This document shows positions 8,669 to 16,792 of a DNA stretch of 64,000 bases, in pieces. Each line of letters starts with the position of its first letter. Position 1 is the first letter of the stretch. Source of the DNA: Kribbella catacumbae DSM 19601 (GTDB taxonomy: Bacteria; Actinomycetota; Actinomycetes; Propionibacteriales; Kribbellaceae). The stretch lies in assembly GCF_000372465.1 (NCBI RefSeq), contig NZ_AQUZ01000029.1, positions 54,693-118,692 of the forward strand. The letters are read 5' to 3'. The translations under genes and the position numbers were made by a program. Below the pieces are notes generated by a model. It did no database searches. It saw nothing but the letters and a program-made list of their open reading frames with translations, and was not told the origin of the DNA.

Positions 8669-9076
8669 ATGACCTCGATTCAGGTGCCGGATGGTGGCGT
8701 GACGATCGGTGAGGCGGCTCGGTTGTCCGGGTTGTCCATCGACACCTTGCGGTACTACGACCGTGAGGGGCTGCTCGGTGAGTTGCCGCGGGACGGTGGT
8801 GGGCGGCGGCGGTTCGACGAGCTCAGCATCGGGTTGCTGGATGTGCTGATCCGGCTGCGGCGGACCGGGATGCCGATCGAGCAGGTGCGGCGGTTCACCC
8901 GGCACGTCCGGGAGGGCGACCGGGATCGCGCCGGACGGCTGGCGTTGCTGCGGGATCACCGCACCAGGGTGATCGGGGACCTGCGGCAACTGGAAGCCGA
9001 CCTCGAGGTCATCGACTGGAAGATCGCGGCCTACCAGGCTGCTGAGGACGGCAAAGAACCGCCGCCTCGCGACTGA
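8669..9076 (+). CDS. MerR family transcriptional regulator
   Basis: This 135-residue regulator has an N-terminal winged helix-turn-helix of the MerR class (TIGEAARLSGLSIDTLRYYD, then REGLL) and a C-terminal dimerisation helix. It lacks the cysteines of metal sensors; a basic/acidic helix follows a short effector region. Length and sequence fit the small MerR proteins that sit beside aldo/keto reductases and respond to organic or redox signals, but the effector is unknown. I chose ATG 8669 because the operator-promoter places transcription start exactly there; an in-frame ATG at 8642 would fall inside the operator. The aldo/keto reductase downstream is in the same direction, with palindrome copy B in between. 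Confidence 0.9.
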   Translation: MTSIQVPDGGVTIGEAARLSGLSIDTLRYYDREGLLGELPRDGGGRRRFDELSIGLLDVLIRLRRTGMPIEQVRRFTRHVREGDRDRAGRLALLRDHRTRVIGDLRQLEADLEVIDWKIAAYQAAEDGKEPPPRD

Positions 9077-9178
9077 ACCCACCTGATCATTCGCCCCCTT
9101 TTGACCCTCGCCGCTCACCCGGCAACTCCGGGCTGTCTCCACCGAGGGGCAAAAGGGGGCGAATGATCAGGTGAGTTC
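9075..9178. repeat. Long palindromic repeat, copy B
   Basis: Left arm 9075-9110 and right arm 9143-9178 pair over 36 bases with two mismatches, around a 32-base loop. The arm core TCATTCGCCCCCTTTT plus ACCCTC is the same as in copy A at 4542-4628; the loops differ. It lies between the merR and aldo/keto reductase genes and overlaps the merR stop by two bases. As RNA it would form a very stable hairpin and might end the merR transcript, but there is no U-run after it. Confidence 0.85.
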
Positions 9179-9260
9179 GCTGGCTCAAATTGACGATCAG
9201 GCACACGGTCTTGCCGTGCTGCCGTGACTCCGCATGCCCTGCGGAGGTGAGGAGAAGGCA

Positions 9261-10265
9261 ATGACAGCGACAACAGGACGACGGCTCGGGCGCGACGGAC
9301 GCAGTACTGGAGCGTTGGGGGTCGGGTGCTGGGCGATCGGGGGACCGTGGGAGTTCGACGGCCGGCCCGCGGGCTGGGGTGAGGTGGACGACGAGGTCAG
9401 CATCCGGATGATCCACACCGCGGTCGACGCCGGCATCCGGTTGCTGGACACGGCGGACGTGTACGGCGCCGGCCACAGCGAACGGGTCGTTGGCAGGGCG
9501 TTGAGCCAGTTGCCGGCCGGCGTGCGGGGCGAGGTGCTCGTGGCGACAAAGTTTGGAAACCTGTTTGATGAGGCGACCCGCAAGGGTGGCGGAAAAGACG
9601 TGTCGCCGGCGGGCGTCCGGGCCGCGTGCGAAGGGAGTCTGCGGCGGCTCGGCGTGGAGTCGATCGATCTCTACCAGTTGCACGGCGGCGCCGATACGCC
9701 GGCCGAGGCTGAGGACGTGGTGGCGACGCTCGAGCAACTCGTTGCCGAGGGCAAGGTAAAGGACTTCGGTACGAGTGTCGACGACCCGGCGATCATTGCC
9801 ACCTTCGGCAAGTCGACGGCGGTCAGCGTGCAGTCGCAGCTCAACGTCTTCGGCCACAACCCCGAGGTGTTGAAGGCCGCCCACGAGCAGGATTTCGCCG
9901 TACTCGCCCGCACGCCACTGGCGATGGGCCTGCTGACCGGCAAGTACAACCTGTCGAACCGCCCGACCGAGGACGACGTACGCAGGGACACCCCGTGGTG
10001 GACCTACTTCGACGACGACGCCATGTCCGACTGGCTCGGCCGCCTGGAAGCCGTCCGCGAACTCCTGACCACCAACGGCAGAACCCTCACCCAAGGCGCC
10101 CTCGCCTACCTCTGGGCCCTGGACCCGGCGATCATCCCGCTCCCCGGCGCCCGCACCCCTTCCCAAGTAGCCGAACACGCCGCCGCCATCCCCTTCGGGC
10201 CTCTAACCGACGCAGCCCGCCAGCAAATCGACACACTCCTGGCCGATTCCCCCGAGCGTCAGTGA
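9261..10265 (+). CDS. Aldo/keto reductase
   Basis: This 334-residue NADPH-dependent oxidoreductase has a TIM-barrel aldo/keto reductase fold with the full catalytic tetrad: Asp63 and Tyr68 (LLDTADVYGAG), Lys97 (VLVATKFGN) and His141 (DLYQLHGG). The C-terminal cofactor region (IIPLPGARTPSQV) is present. I chose ATG 9261 over 9234 because a GAGGTGAGGAG ribosome-binding stretch precedes it. It probably reduces carbonyl compounds in the cytoplasm. It may belong to the regulon of the MerR protein upstream, a common pairing, but no MerR-type operator was seen directly before this gene. Confidence 0.92.
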   Translation: MTATTGRRLGRDGRSTGALGVGCWAIGGPWEFDGRPAGWGEVDDEVSIRMIHTAVDAGIRLLDTADVYGAGHSERVVGRALSQLPAGVRGEVLVATKFGNLFDEATRKGGGKDVSPAGVRAACEGSLRRLGVESIDLYQLHGGADTPAEAEDVVATLEQLVAEGKVKDFGTSVDDPAIIATFGKSTAVSVQSQLNVFGHNPEVLKAAHEQDFAVLARTPLAMGLLTGKYNLSNRPTEDDVRRDTPWWTYFDDDAMSDWLGRLEAVRELLTTNGRTLTQGALAYLWALDPAIIPLPGARTPSQVAEHAAAIPFGPLTDAARQQIDTLLADSPERQ

Positions 10266-10272
10266 CGTCCCC

Positions 10273-10372
10273 GGACCGCCACCACACACCAACCTCGCCA
10301 GCCGAACCTGCCTGACGCTCAACCCCGCCTGGCGGACCGCCACCCCCCGTACTTGGCATGTGGTGGCGGTCC
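10273..10372. terminator. Long-range inverted repeat between convergent genes
   Basis: GGACCGCCACCAC (10273-10285) is exactly complementary to GTGGTGGCGGTCC (10360-10372). A third partial copy, GGCGGACCGCCACC, lies between them at about 10331. The element fills the gap between the aldo/keto reductase and the anti-sigma gene, which run toward each other. It could end transcription from both sides; no U-run is present. Confidence 0.5.
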
Positions 10373-10378
10373 GGGCGG

Positions 10379-11122
10379 TCAGGCCATCGGGATGACGGTG
10401 GCGGTGGTGAGGGTGGGTTCGGAGGCGCCGGGCTTGTTTTCTACGGTGACTCCGAGGGCGATCTTGCCGATGATGCCGCCCTGGATGAGTTTGGACTCGT
10501 CGGTGGTGGCCAGGCCGACCGAGTGTAGGTCGCGGGACTTGTCCATCAGCCAGAGTTGGTAGGTCTTGTCGGCGGGGAGCTTGGGGAGGTTGTGGAGTAG
10601 GACGATGGCGCGGTCCTTGGCTGGGGACATCACGATCGTTGCCTGGCCGCCGGTTTTGAGGTTTCCGCGGGCCGTTTGGGCGTCCGGCTCGGCGAGCAAT
10701 GCGGCGAGTTGCTCGTTTTCCTGGCGGGTGCTGGAGTTTTCGCGGTACTGGTCGATCGCGATCCCACCGGCTCCCGCGACGGCGAGGCCGGCTGCGGCCA
10801 GGCTGAAGAAGGAGCGGCGGTTGAACCTGCGGCGGACCGGCGCCGGCGCCAGGCCTGGTTCGGTGGTCGGTGCGTCGGGTTTCACCAGCGGGGGTAGTTG
10901 GCGGGTGGTCGCGATCTCGGCTAAGACGCGGGCCTTCAACGGCGGTGGTGGGTCGGTAGCGACCGCGGTACCGAGTTTGTTGGCGGCTTCGCGTAGCTCT
11001 GCGACCTCCGCGCTGCAGGACTGGCAGTCGGCGAGGTGTGCCTCGAATCCGGTCCGCTCGTCCTCGGGCAAAGCGTTCAGTACGTAAGGACCGGTCAGTG
11101 CGTGCACTTCCGGTGTCGTCAT
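10379..11122 (-). CDS. RskA-like anti-sigma factor
   Basis: This 247-residue single-pass membrane protein should hold the adjoining ECF sigma factor inactive. The N-terminal cytoplasmic part contains a zinc-finger-like anti-sigma motif (His29-x3-Cys33-x2-Cys36 in FEAHLADCQSC). A membrane segment follows (about 105-124, after RRRFNRRS), and then the extracytoplasmic RskA domain (NLPKLPADKTYQLWLMD). I placed the start at the ATG at 11122 because the sequence upstream encodes the sigma factor in another frame. The gene starts five bases after the sigma stop, with AGGTGAGG as ribosome-binding site inside the sigma gene. Release by regulated proteolysis is the family norm. Confidence 0.92.
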   Translation of the reverse strand: MTTPEVHALTGPYVLNALPEDERTGFEAHLADCQSCSAEVAELREAANKLGTAVATDPPPPLKARVLAEIATTRQLPPLVKPDAPTTEPGLAPAPVRRRFNRRSFFSLAAAGLAVAGAGGIAIDQYRENSSTRQENEQLAALLAEPDAQTARGNLKTGGQATIVMSPAKDRAIVLLHNLPKLPADKTYQLWLMDKSRDLHSVGLATTDESKLIQGGIIGKIALGVTVENKPGASEPTLTTATVIPMA

Positions 11123-11127
11123 GGCCC

Positions 11128-11733
11128 TCACCTCCCCGTCACACCCAGGCAGTCGCGCAGCCGGATCAGGCCGTCGCGCATGCGTGCTTTGATCGTCGCG
11201 AGCTTGGCGTCGAGCAGCTCCGCCACTTCCCGGTACGAGTATCCGCCGTAGTACGCCAGCGTCACCGACTCCCGCTGCAGCTCGGTCAGCGAGGACAGGC
11301 AGTGCCGAACCTGTTCGACCTCGAGATTCGTGGTCACCGCTTCTGCGACCTCGTCGTACTCCGTGATCGAACTCGCCGCCGCGACCGCCTGCTCGCGATC
11401 GGTGGACGACTGCTCGGAGCGGACCCGGTCGATCGCTCGGCGGTGCGCCATCGTCAGGATCCACGAGGTGAGCGAGCCGCGGTCGGCGTCGTACCGGGTG
11501 GCGGTGCGCCAGACCTCGACCATCACCTCCTGGGTGACTTCCTCGGATTGCGCCGGGTTGCGCAGTACCCGCCGGATCAGGCCGTAGACGCGGGGCGCCA
11601 TCAGGTCGTACAGCTGAGCGAACGCGTCGGCATCACCGCGCGCCACCCGCGCCATCAGGTCGGCCGGGCTGCCGGCGGACGGGTCGACCACCCGCGGCCA
11701 CGGCAAGGCCGTTTCCTCGCTCACAGGTCGCAA
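11128..11733 (-). CDS. ECF RNA polymerase sigma factor, SigK-like
   Basis: This 201-residue sigma-70 family protein of the ECF class has region 2 (AFAQLYDLMAPRVYGLIRRV, then EEVTQEVMVEVWRTA) and region 4 (LTELQRESVTLAYYGGYSYR, then EVAELLDAKLATIKARMRDG). Strong resemblance to SigK and its pairing with an RskA-type anti-sigma factor five bases downstream support the assignment. In mycobacteria SigK controls secreted antigens and redox functions; the regulon here is unknown. No matching autoregulatory promoter was identified with confidence in the 58 bases before it. Confidence 0.92.
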   Translation of the reverse strand: MRPVSEETALPWPRVVDPSAGSPADLMARVARGDADAFAQLYDLMAPRVYGLIRRVLRNPAQSEEVTQEVMVEVWRTATRYDADRGSLTSWILTMAHRRAIDRVRSEQSSTDREQAVAAASSITEYDEVAEAVTTNLEVEQVRHCLSSLTELQRESVTLAYYGGYSYREVAELLDAKLATIKARMRDGLIRLRDCLGVTGR

Positions 11734-11791
11734 CCTCCCGGTCGATGGAACTGGTCGGAGGTACTTCGGAGCGAGGGCGTCATCGGATGGG

Positions 11792-12619
11792 TCAGCGCAG
11801 GACGCGTTCGGGCGCGCTGTAGATCACACAGCGCTCACCGCGGGTGAAGCCGACGAGGGTGACGTCGAACCGCCTGGCCAGGTCGACGGCGAGACTCGAC
11901 GGCGCGCCGACCGCGACGATCATGCCGAGGCCGGCAGCGACCGCCTTCTGGATGATCTCGTAGCCCATCCGGCCGCTCACGACGAGCGCGAGGCCTTTGC
12001 GGCTGCGCTGGTTGAGGACGGTCCAGCCGACCACTTTGTCGACGGCGTTGTGCCGGCCGACGTCTTCCCGCACGATGACCTTCTGGCCTTCGGGGGTGTA
12101 CAAGCCTGCCGCGTGCAGGCCGCCGGTCCGTCCGAAGGTGGGCTGCGCCTCTCGCAGGAGATCGGGCAGGCGCAGTACTACATCCAGCGGGACCTCTACC
12201 GGGTCGACCGGGTCGTAGTCGCGCTCGGCGAGCTCGTCGATGCTCTGCTGACCGCACACGCCGCAGGCGGCCGACGTGACGCCGTACCGCTGGGGTGGTT
12301 CGCGGTCGGGCGGTCCGTCGAAGGTGACCGTGACGGTGTTGAACTGCTGCTCGTGTGTCAGCTTCACGTCTGTGCAGTAGGCGACTGTGGAGATCGCTCC
12401 CGGCCGTACTGCGAACCCCTCGCCCAGACAGAACCCGGCGGCCAGCTCGAAGTCGTTCCCGGGCGTCCGCATCGTGACGACGAGCGGCTCGGGCGGGCGG
12501 CCCGGCCATTCGAGGCGAAGCTCGAGCGGCTCCTCGGTGACCACCACGTCCTCACGCCGGGACGTCTTGGCGCCGTCCTGCACCTCGACCTTGTACCGGG
12601 TGGTGGGTCCTCTGCTCAT
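11792..12619 (-). CDS. fdhD: Formate dehydrogenase accessory sulfurtransferase FdhD
   Basis: This 275-residue protein transfers sulfur from a cysteine desulfurase to the molybdenum cofactor of formate dehydrogenase, which activates that enzyme. The sulfur-carrying CGVCG motif is present (Cys119 and Cys122), followed by the conserved GGLHAAGL and REDVGRHNAVDKV segments and SGRMGYEIIQKA. Length is normal for the family. No formate dehydrogenase subunit is in this window, so its client must be encoded elsewhere. It is 17 bases from the phosphotransferase gene upstream on the same strand, so the two may share a transcript without sharing a function. Confidence 0.95.
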   Translation of the reverse strand: MSRGPTTRYKVEVQDGAKTSRREDVVVTEEPLELRLEWPGRPPEPLVVTMRTPGNDFELAAGFCLGEGFAVRPGAISTVAYCTDVKLTHEQQFNTVTVTFDGPPDREPPQRYGVTSAACGVCGQQSIDELAERDYDPVDPVEVPLDVVLRLPDLLREAQPTFGRTGGLHAAGLYTPEGQKVIVREDVGRHNAVDKVVGWTVLNQRSRKGLALVVSGRMGYEIIQKAVAAGLGMIVAVGAPSSLAVDLARRFDVTLVGFTRGERCVIYSAPERVLR

Positions 12620-12636
12620 AGCTCCAAGTTAGATCG

Positions 12637-13719
12637 TCACGCCCAGTCGCGCCGTATGGCGAGCCAGTCGAGGAAGGCCCAGGCGTAGAGGCGCTGGTGG
12701 CGACGGAGCTCGATGGTGCAGCCGAGAGGTGGTGGGGCGTCGAGCTTGTTGAGCATGTAGGTGCCGATGATGGCGGCGACGCTGTCGAGGTGCTCAGCCG
12801 GTACGCCGGCCGTCAGCGGGCTGGCCTTGATCGCGGCGGCGGTGTCGATGCCGTCGCGGTGGGCCAGGGGGAGCAGGCAGAACCAGTCGAACCAGGACGG
12901 GCCGAGTGAGAGCCAGTTCCAGTCGACCGTCCAGCAGGTGTTCGCGCTGTCGAGGAGCAGGTTGTCGGGGCGGAGGTCGGTGTGCATCGCCGACGTGCCG
13001 GCGAGTGTGACCGGGTAGAGGTCGACCAGGTCCTGGATCTCGCGGAGGCGGTCGCCCAGCCAGGGTTGGAAGCCGTCGGGGAGCGCTCTCTGGCCGGTGA
13101 GGATCTCCGCCGGGAGCTGATCCGGGAAGTCGCTCGCGGCGATCGAGTCGGTGAAGGGTCGCAGGCCGGCGAACGGGCTCGGCGTCAAAGCAGCCGCCAT
13201 CAACTCGCAGGTTGCTGTCACCGTGGCGAAGTCCTCGGCGGTCCAGGGCAGGCCGGGCATCCGCCCGGCGATTCGCTCAGACACAACAGCAAACCACCGG
13301 ACCTCACCCTCAGAAGTGCCGCGAGGGGCGCTGGACTCCGGGGCCTGTGGGGCGATGGGCGCGGTTTCGCGTGGGGCGCTGGGTGCGGTGGTGGCGATGG
13401 GTGCGCTGGCATGTGCGGTGGCGACGATGCGGGGGACGTGGATGGTGGTGGGGAGCTGGGGGACGACTTCGGCTTCGCGTTGGTATGCCCGGTAGGAGTG
13501 CAAGGTGTCGTCGGTGGCTTTGACGAAGACCTCGCGGCCGTCCGCGAGCTTCAGGGGTGCCGCGAAGCCGCCGGTGAAGCCGGAGCCGACCGACGGACCG
13601 GCCTCGACGATCTCGGTGCCTAGGGCAACTGCCAGCGCAGTACGGAGGGAGCTCGGGAGAGCGCTCCATGGCGGCCTCGCCGAAGTGGCGGTGTAGTCGA
13701 CGACCGGTGCTCCACTCAT
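12637..13719 (-). CDS. Aminoglycoside-phosphotransferase-like (APH family) kinase
   Basis: This 360-residue protein has the protein-kinase-like fold of the APH family. The nucleotide-binding part reads SGFTGGFAAPLKLADGREVF with Lys in VFVKATDD. The catalytic loop is MHTDLRPDNLLL (His-x-Asp and the later Asn), and the metal-binding Asp is in WTVDWNWLS. An Ala/Pro/Ser-rich insertion of about 40 residues (APIATTAPSAPRETAPIAP) sits between the lobes and looks like a flexible linker. I chose ATG 13719; the open frame continues upstream but has no plausible domain. The substrate could be a sugar, choline, aminoglycoside or other small molecule; resistance should not be assumed. Confidence 0.85.
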   Translation of the reverse strand: MSGAPVVDYTATSARPPWSALPSSLRTALAVALGTEIVEAGPSVGSGFTGGFAAPLKLADGREVFVKATDDTLHSYRAYQREAEVVPQLPTTIHVPRIVATAHASAPIATTAPSAPRETAPIAPQAPESSAPRGTSEGEVRWFAVVSERIAGRMPGLPWTAEDFATVTATCELMAAALTPSPFAGLRPFTDSIAASDFPDQLPAEILTGQRALPDGFQPWLGDRLREIQDLVDLYPVTLAGTSAMHTDLRPDNLLLDSANTCWTVDWNWLSLGPSWFDWFCLLPLAHRDGIDTAAAIKASPLTAGVPAEHLDSVAAIIGTYMLNKLDAPPPLGCTIELRRHQRLYAWAFLDWLAIRRDWA

Positions 13720-13956
13720 CCCAGAAGAGTAGGTGCCCAGCACCTCCCGGCGCCGCCCCTTTTGCCGGGCCCGATCCCACTCCGCCCCCGGACCGGAGCC
13801 CGCCCCGCCCCGAACCCGATCCCCACCCCCGGGCCGGGGCTCCACGCCATCAAACGCCTGAGCGCCAAGGGCGTCGCAGGCGGTGAGCGGGGGGTTGGGG
13901 GTGCTCGGGGAGGCGGCTTTGATGGGTTGGGGCTTCGGGACCGCTACGGTGCGGAG

Positions 13957-14571
13957 GTGAGTGGATGGCCATTGGAAGTGCTCGACCTGGTCGGCATCTT
14001 CGTTTTCGGGATCACCGGTGCGCTGGTCGGAGTACGCAAGAAGCTGGATGTGTTCGGCATCCAGGTGCTCGCGTTGGTGACCGGGCTCGGTGGTGGGTTC
14101 ATCCGGGACGTGCTGATCGGGGCGACGCCGCCGGCCGCGCTGGTCGACTGGCGTTACCTGGTGGTGCCAGTGGCGGCCGGGCTGATCACCTTCTTCCTGC
14201 ATCCCGGGATCGGCCGGCTCGAACGGCTGGTGAACATCTTCGACGCGGCCGGGCTTGCGCTGTTCTGCGTCACCGGCGCGCGCAAGGCGCTTGAGTACGG
14301 ATTGCCTCCGCTGTCGGCTGCCTTGGTCGGCACCATCTCCGGGATCGGTGGCGGAGTCATCCGCGATCTGCTGTCCGGCCGTGTCCCGGTCGTACTGCGC
14401 AGCGAGATCTACGCGACCCCGGCGTTCCTTGGCGCCGGGATCGTGGTCGTCGTCGACGCGCTGGGCTACGACGCATCCTGGACCACACTCGCAGCCGCCG
14501 TCGTCTGCTTCGTGATCCGCCTCTTCGCCATCCGCCGCGGCTGGAACGCCCCGCTACCCCGCACGTCCTAG
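13957..14571 (+). CDS. TRIC-type cation channel family protein (UPF0126)
   Basis: This 204-residue membrane protein has about seven hydrophobic segments arranged as two related halves, each with the family motif: GLGGGFIRDVLIG in the first and GIGGGVIRDLLSG in the second. Bacterial homologues form trimeric potassium-permeable channels. The GTG at 13957 follows a GCGGAG stretch and gives the normal family length. The gap of 237 bases before it (13720-13956) is very C-rich and I saw no clear signal there. It converges on the TipA-like regulator gene. The palindrome AGCTAGCGCTAGCT (14572-14585) lies at the junction of the two stops. Confidence 0.88.
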   Translation: MSGWPLEVLDLVGIFVFGITGALVGVRKKLDVFGIQVLALVTGLGGGFIRDVLIGATPPAALVDWRYLVVPVAAGLITFFLHPGIGRLERLVNIFDAAGLALFCVTGARKALEYGLPPLSAALVGTISGIGGGVIRDLLSGRVPVVLRSEIYATPAFLGAGIVVVVDALGYDASWTTLAAAVVCFVIRLFAIRRGWNAPLPRTS

Positions 14572-14579
14572 AGCTAGCG

Positions 14580-15476
14580 CTAGCTGGCCAATCGCAGTGC
14601 CTCGATGGTCCACTCGTACGTCGGGCCGAGTGGCTCCAGCGGGTCCCATTCGTTGACGATGGCAAGCAGTTCCAGGTAGCGGGCCCACCGAGGATCATTG
14701 GCCGTCTGCAGCAGCTCGACGAGGCGCCTGCGGAGGGTCTCGTCAGGGCTGGGCCCGACTGTCGCCGAGTACTCCGCCAAGACGGCCGCGACGACTGGAC
14801 GCGCCCCGACCGAACTGGGCTCGACGCCGGCGACCAGGGCCGGGCGGACCATCTCCCGGATCCTCGCGACGAGGTCCGGACGGAGATCCGCGGACTTGTG
14901 GTCGGCGGCCATTTGCCGCACGGTCGCCCGGAAGTCGGGCTGCTGGGAGAGTTCGGCGAGCTCTATCCAGGCCTCGAGTTGTTCGGGCGAGGGGCTGTCC
15001 GGGAGTTCGGCGGTGAGCGTCCGGCGGGTGCCCGCGAACAGCGGATCCGCGCCGAAGGTGCTGTCGAGGAAGTCTTCGAGCAGGTGCCGTCGTTCGGTTT
15101 CGGAGAGTCGGGTCAGGCGGTGCATGAGATTCAGCTCCTCGAGGGTCGAGCCGCGCTCGGCCACCGCGGTGAGGATCGCACGTCGCAACCGCAGGGTCTG
15201 GATCTGGACGGCGAGCGCGTCGGCGTGCGCGGCGGCGACGTCAGAGAGCGCGATCTCGCGATCCAGGATCCGGCGGATGACGCCGAGATCGAGCCCGAGC
15301 TCACGCAGCGAGCGGACCAGATCCAGGCGGGCGACGGCAGCGAGGTCGTAGCGGCGGTAGCCGGCGGGGCTGCGGTCGGTCGGCGGTACGAGCCCGCGGT
15401 CGGAGTAGAACCGGATGGCTTTGACCGTCAATCCGGTCCGCCGGGCCAGTGCACCGATCGAGTAGAGCTCGTTCAT
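14580..15476 (-). CDS. MerR family regulator with C-terminal ligand-binding-like domain (TipA/BltR type)
   Basis: This 298-residue protein starts with a MerR winged helix (YSIGALARRTGLTVKAIRFY, SDRGLV, SPAGYRRYD) and a dimerisation helix (to about residue 115). A large all-helical C-terminal region follows, about 170 residues, which is expected to bind a small molecule. Proteins with this layout often activate multidrug efflux genes. The MFS transporter gene lies just upstream on the same strand, 39 bases away, and is the natural target. The ATG lies exactly seven bases after a MerR-type -10, so the message from its own promoter should be leaderless. Confidence 0.9.
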   Translation of the reverse strand: MNELYSIGALARRTGLTVKAIRFYSDRGLVPPTDRSPAGYRRYDLAAVARLDLVRSLRELGLDLGVIRRILDREIALSDVAAAHADALAVQIQTLRLRRAILTAVAERGSTLEELNLMHRLTRLSETERRHLLEDFLDSTFGADPLFAGTRRTLTAELPDSPSPEQLEAWIELAELSQQPDFRATVRQMAADHKSADLRPDLVARIREMVRPALVAGVEPSSVGARPVVAAVLAEYSATVGPSPDETLRRRLVELLQTANDPRWARYLELLAIVNEWDPLEPLGPTYEWTIEALRLAS

Positions 15477-15482
15477 GCCACC

Positions 15483-15513
15483 ACCCTCGCGTCTCCCGTC
15501 GGGGGAGACTCAA
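15483..15513 (-). promoter_or_regulatory. MerR-type promoter/operator with 19-bp spacer, leaderless
   Basis: On the minus strand, -35 TTGAGT (15508-15513) and -10 GAGGGT (15483-15488) are separated by 19 bp. The spacer region contains an exact palindrome, GTCTCCC (15491-15497 on the plus strand) and GGGAGAC (15503-15509). The A of the regulator's ATG (15476) is seven bases from the -10. The -10 and the whole geometry are the same as at 8632-8662, though the palindrome sequence differs, as expected for two MerR proteins with different specificity. Confidence 0.8.
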
Positions 15514-15515
15514 GC

Positions 15516-16715
15516 TCAATTGTGGGCGAAGCGGGTGCGGGGCCGGGCGAAGGTGACCGAGACGCTCGCGATCAGCGCACACGCGATGCCGATGGTGACC
15601 GGCACCCAGTACGCCGTCGACGCGCCCCAGATGTCGACCGCGTGCCCGGCCGCGGCGTTGCCGGGGGCAACACCGAGCAGCAGCCCGGTGACCGTCCACG
15701 TGATCGCCTCCGTGAGGCGCTGTGGCGGTACCCACTCCTCGACGCAGGCGGTGACCGCGACCATCGTCGGCGCGATCGTCAGACCGGCGCCGAACAGCAC
15801 CGCGCCGAGCGCGAGGATGTTGCCGACCCAGGGGAGTGGAGCCAGCGTGATCGCCAGAGCGATCGTGCCGAGCAGCAGCCGCCGCTCCACAGGCGCCCGC
15901 CAGTGCACAGACCCGTACCAGAGCCCTGCCAGCAGCGACCCGAGCGCCCACACGGCCAGTACGACGCCGGACATGCCCGGCTGCCCCTGCTCCTCGGTGA
16001 ACGCGACTGTGACCACCTCGGCGCTGCCCAGCGTCGCCCCGAGGCCCAGCCCGATGATGCTGAGCAGGAGCAGCGAGAGCCAGGGGAGTGGCGCCTTCTC
16101 CGTGCCGTCCGACTTGCCGCGGCCAGGTGGGTCGGACGCGCGGAGTGCTGCCAGCCAGATGCCTCCACCCAGACCGAGTACGCCGGCCGCTGCGAGAGCG
16201 GCGTACGGGCTGACCTGGGTGGCGAGGGCGGTGACCAGGACCGGGCCGACGATGAAGACGACCTCGTCGCCGACGGCCTCCAGGGCGAACGCCGTCTGCA
16301 GCGCCCGGCCCCGGCCGAGCAGATGCGTCCAGCGAGCCCGGACGAACGAGCCGACCTGCGGACGGGTGCCACCGGCAACGAACGACACGAGGTACAGCAC
16401 CCATGACGGCGCGTCGGCACGGACGGCGACGAGCAGCCCGGCCAGCGCGATCGTGCACAGTACGGTGCCGGCCAGGATCAGGATCCGCTGCCCGAAGCGG
16501 TCGACCATCCGGCCCTGGACCGGTCCGGTCAGCGCGCCGGCCACCACCGCTACGCCGGAGACCGCGCCCGCCAGACCGTACGAGTCGCTCTCCCGCGCGA
16601 TCAGGATGACGATGCCCAGACCGAGCATCGAGATCGGCATACGACCGACGATCCCGGCGACGAAGAAGGCACGGGCGCCGGGCCGGCGCATGAGGTGTAC
16701 ATAGGGCTTGAGCAT
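15516..16715 (-). CDS. MFS transporter, probable drug/metabolite exporter
   Basis: This 399-residue integral membrane protein has about twelve hydrophobic segments. It has an MFS loop motif after the second segment (GRMVDRFGQR) and the usual two-half layout with a charged central loop (about residues 190-205, PPGRGKSDGTEKAP). It most likely exports small molecules by proton antiport. The following TipA-like regulator gene is 39 bases downstream and may sense the same compound. The gene is divergent from the ferrochelatase gene, with 77 bases between the starts. No regulator palindrome was seen in front of this gene itself. Confidence 0.88.
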   Translation of the reverse strand: MLKPYVHLMRRPGARAFFVAGIVGRMPISMLGLGIVILIARESDSYGLAGAVSGVAVVAGALTGPVQGRMVDRFGQRILILAGTVLCTIALAGLLVAVRADAPSWVLYLVSFVAGGTRPQVGSFVRARWTHLLGRGRALQTAFALEAVGDEVVFIVGPVLVTALATQVSPYAALAAAGVLGLGGGIWLAALRASDPPGRGKSDGTEKAPLPWLSLLLLSIIGLGLGATLGSAEVVTVAFTEEQGQPGMSGVVLAVWALGSLLAGLWYGSVHWRAPVERRLLLGTIALAITLAPLPWVGNILALGAVLFGAGLTIAPTMVAVTACVEEWVPPQRLTEAITWTVTGLLLGVAPGNAAAGHAVDIWGASTAYWVPVTIGIACALIASVSVTFARPRTRFAHN

Positions 16716-16792
16716 CGGAAATCGTGTTCACCCTAGCTCCCATCCAGGGGACCACGCGCACTCATTTGCAGCGCGCCTGGGATCATCGAGGT

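Noticed and set aside
12637..13719. Aminoglycoside resistance function for the APH-like kinase
   Set aside because: The fold is shared by many kinases of small molecules, and nothing in the sequence or context points to antibiotics.
13740..13956. C-rich stretch before the TRIC channel gene as a possible regulatory element
   Set aside because: It is only biased composition; no repeat, palindrome or promoter could be supported.
14572..14585. 14-bp perfect palindrome AGCTAGCGCTAGCT at a convergent junction
   Set aside because: It has no loop and overlaps the stop of the regulator gene, so it cannot form a normal terminator hairpin. It could be chance, and I have not given it a separate feature.
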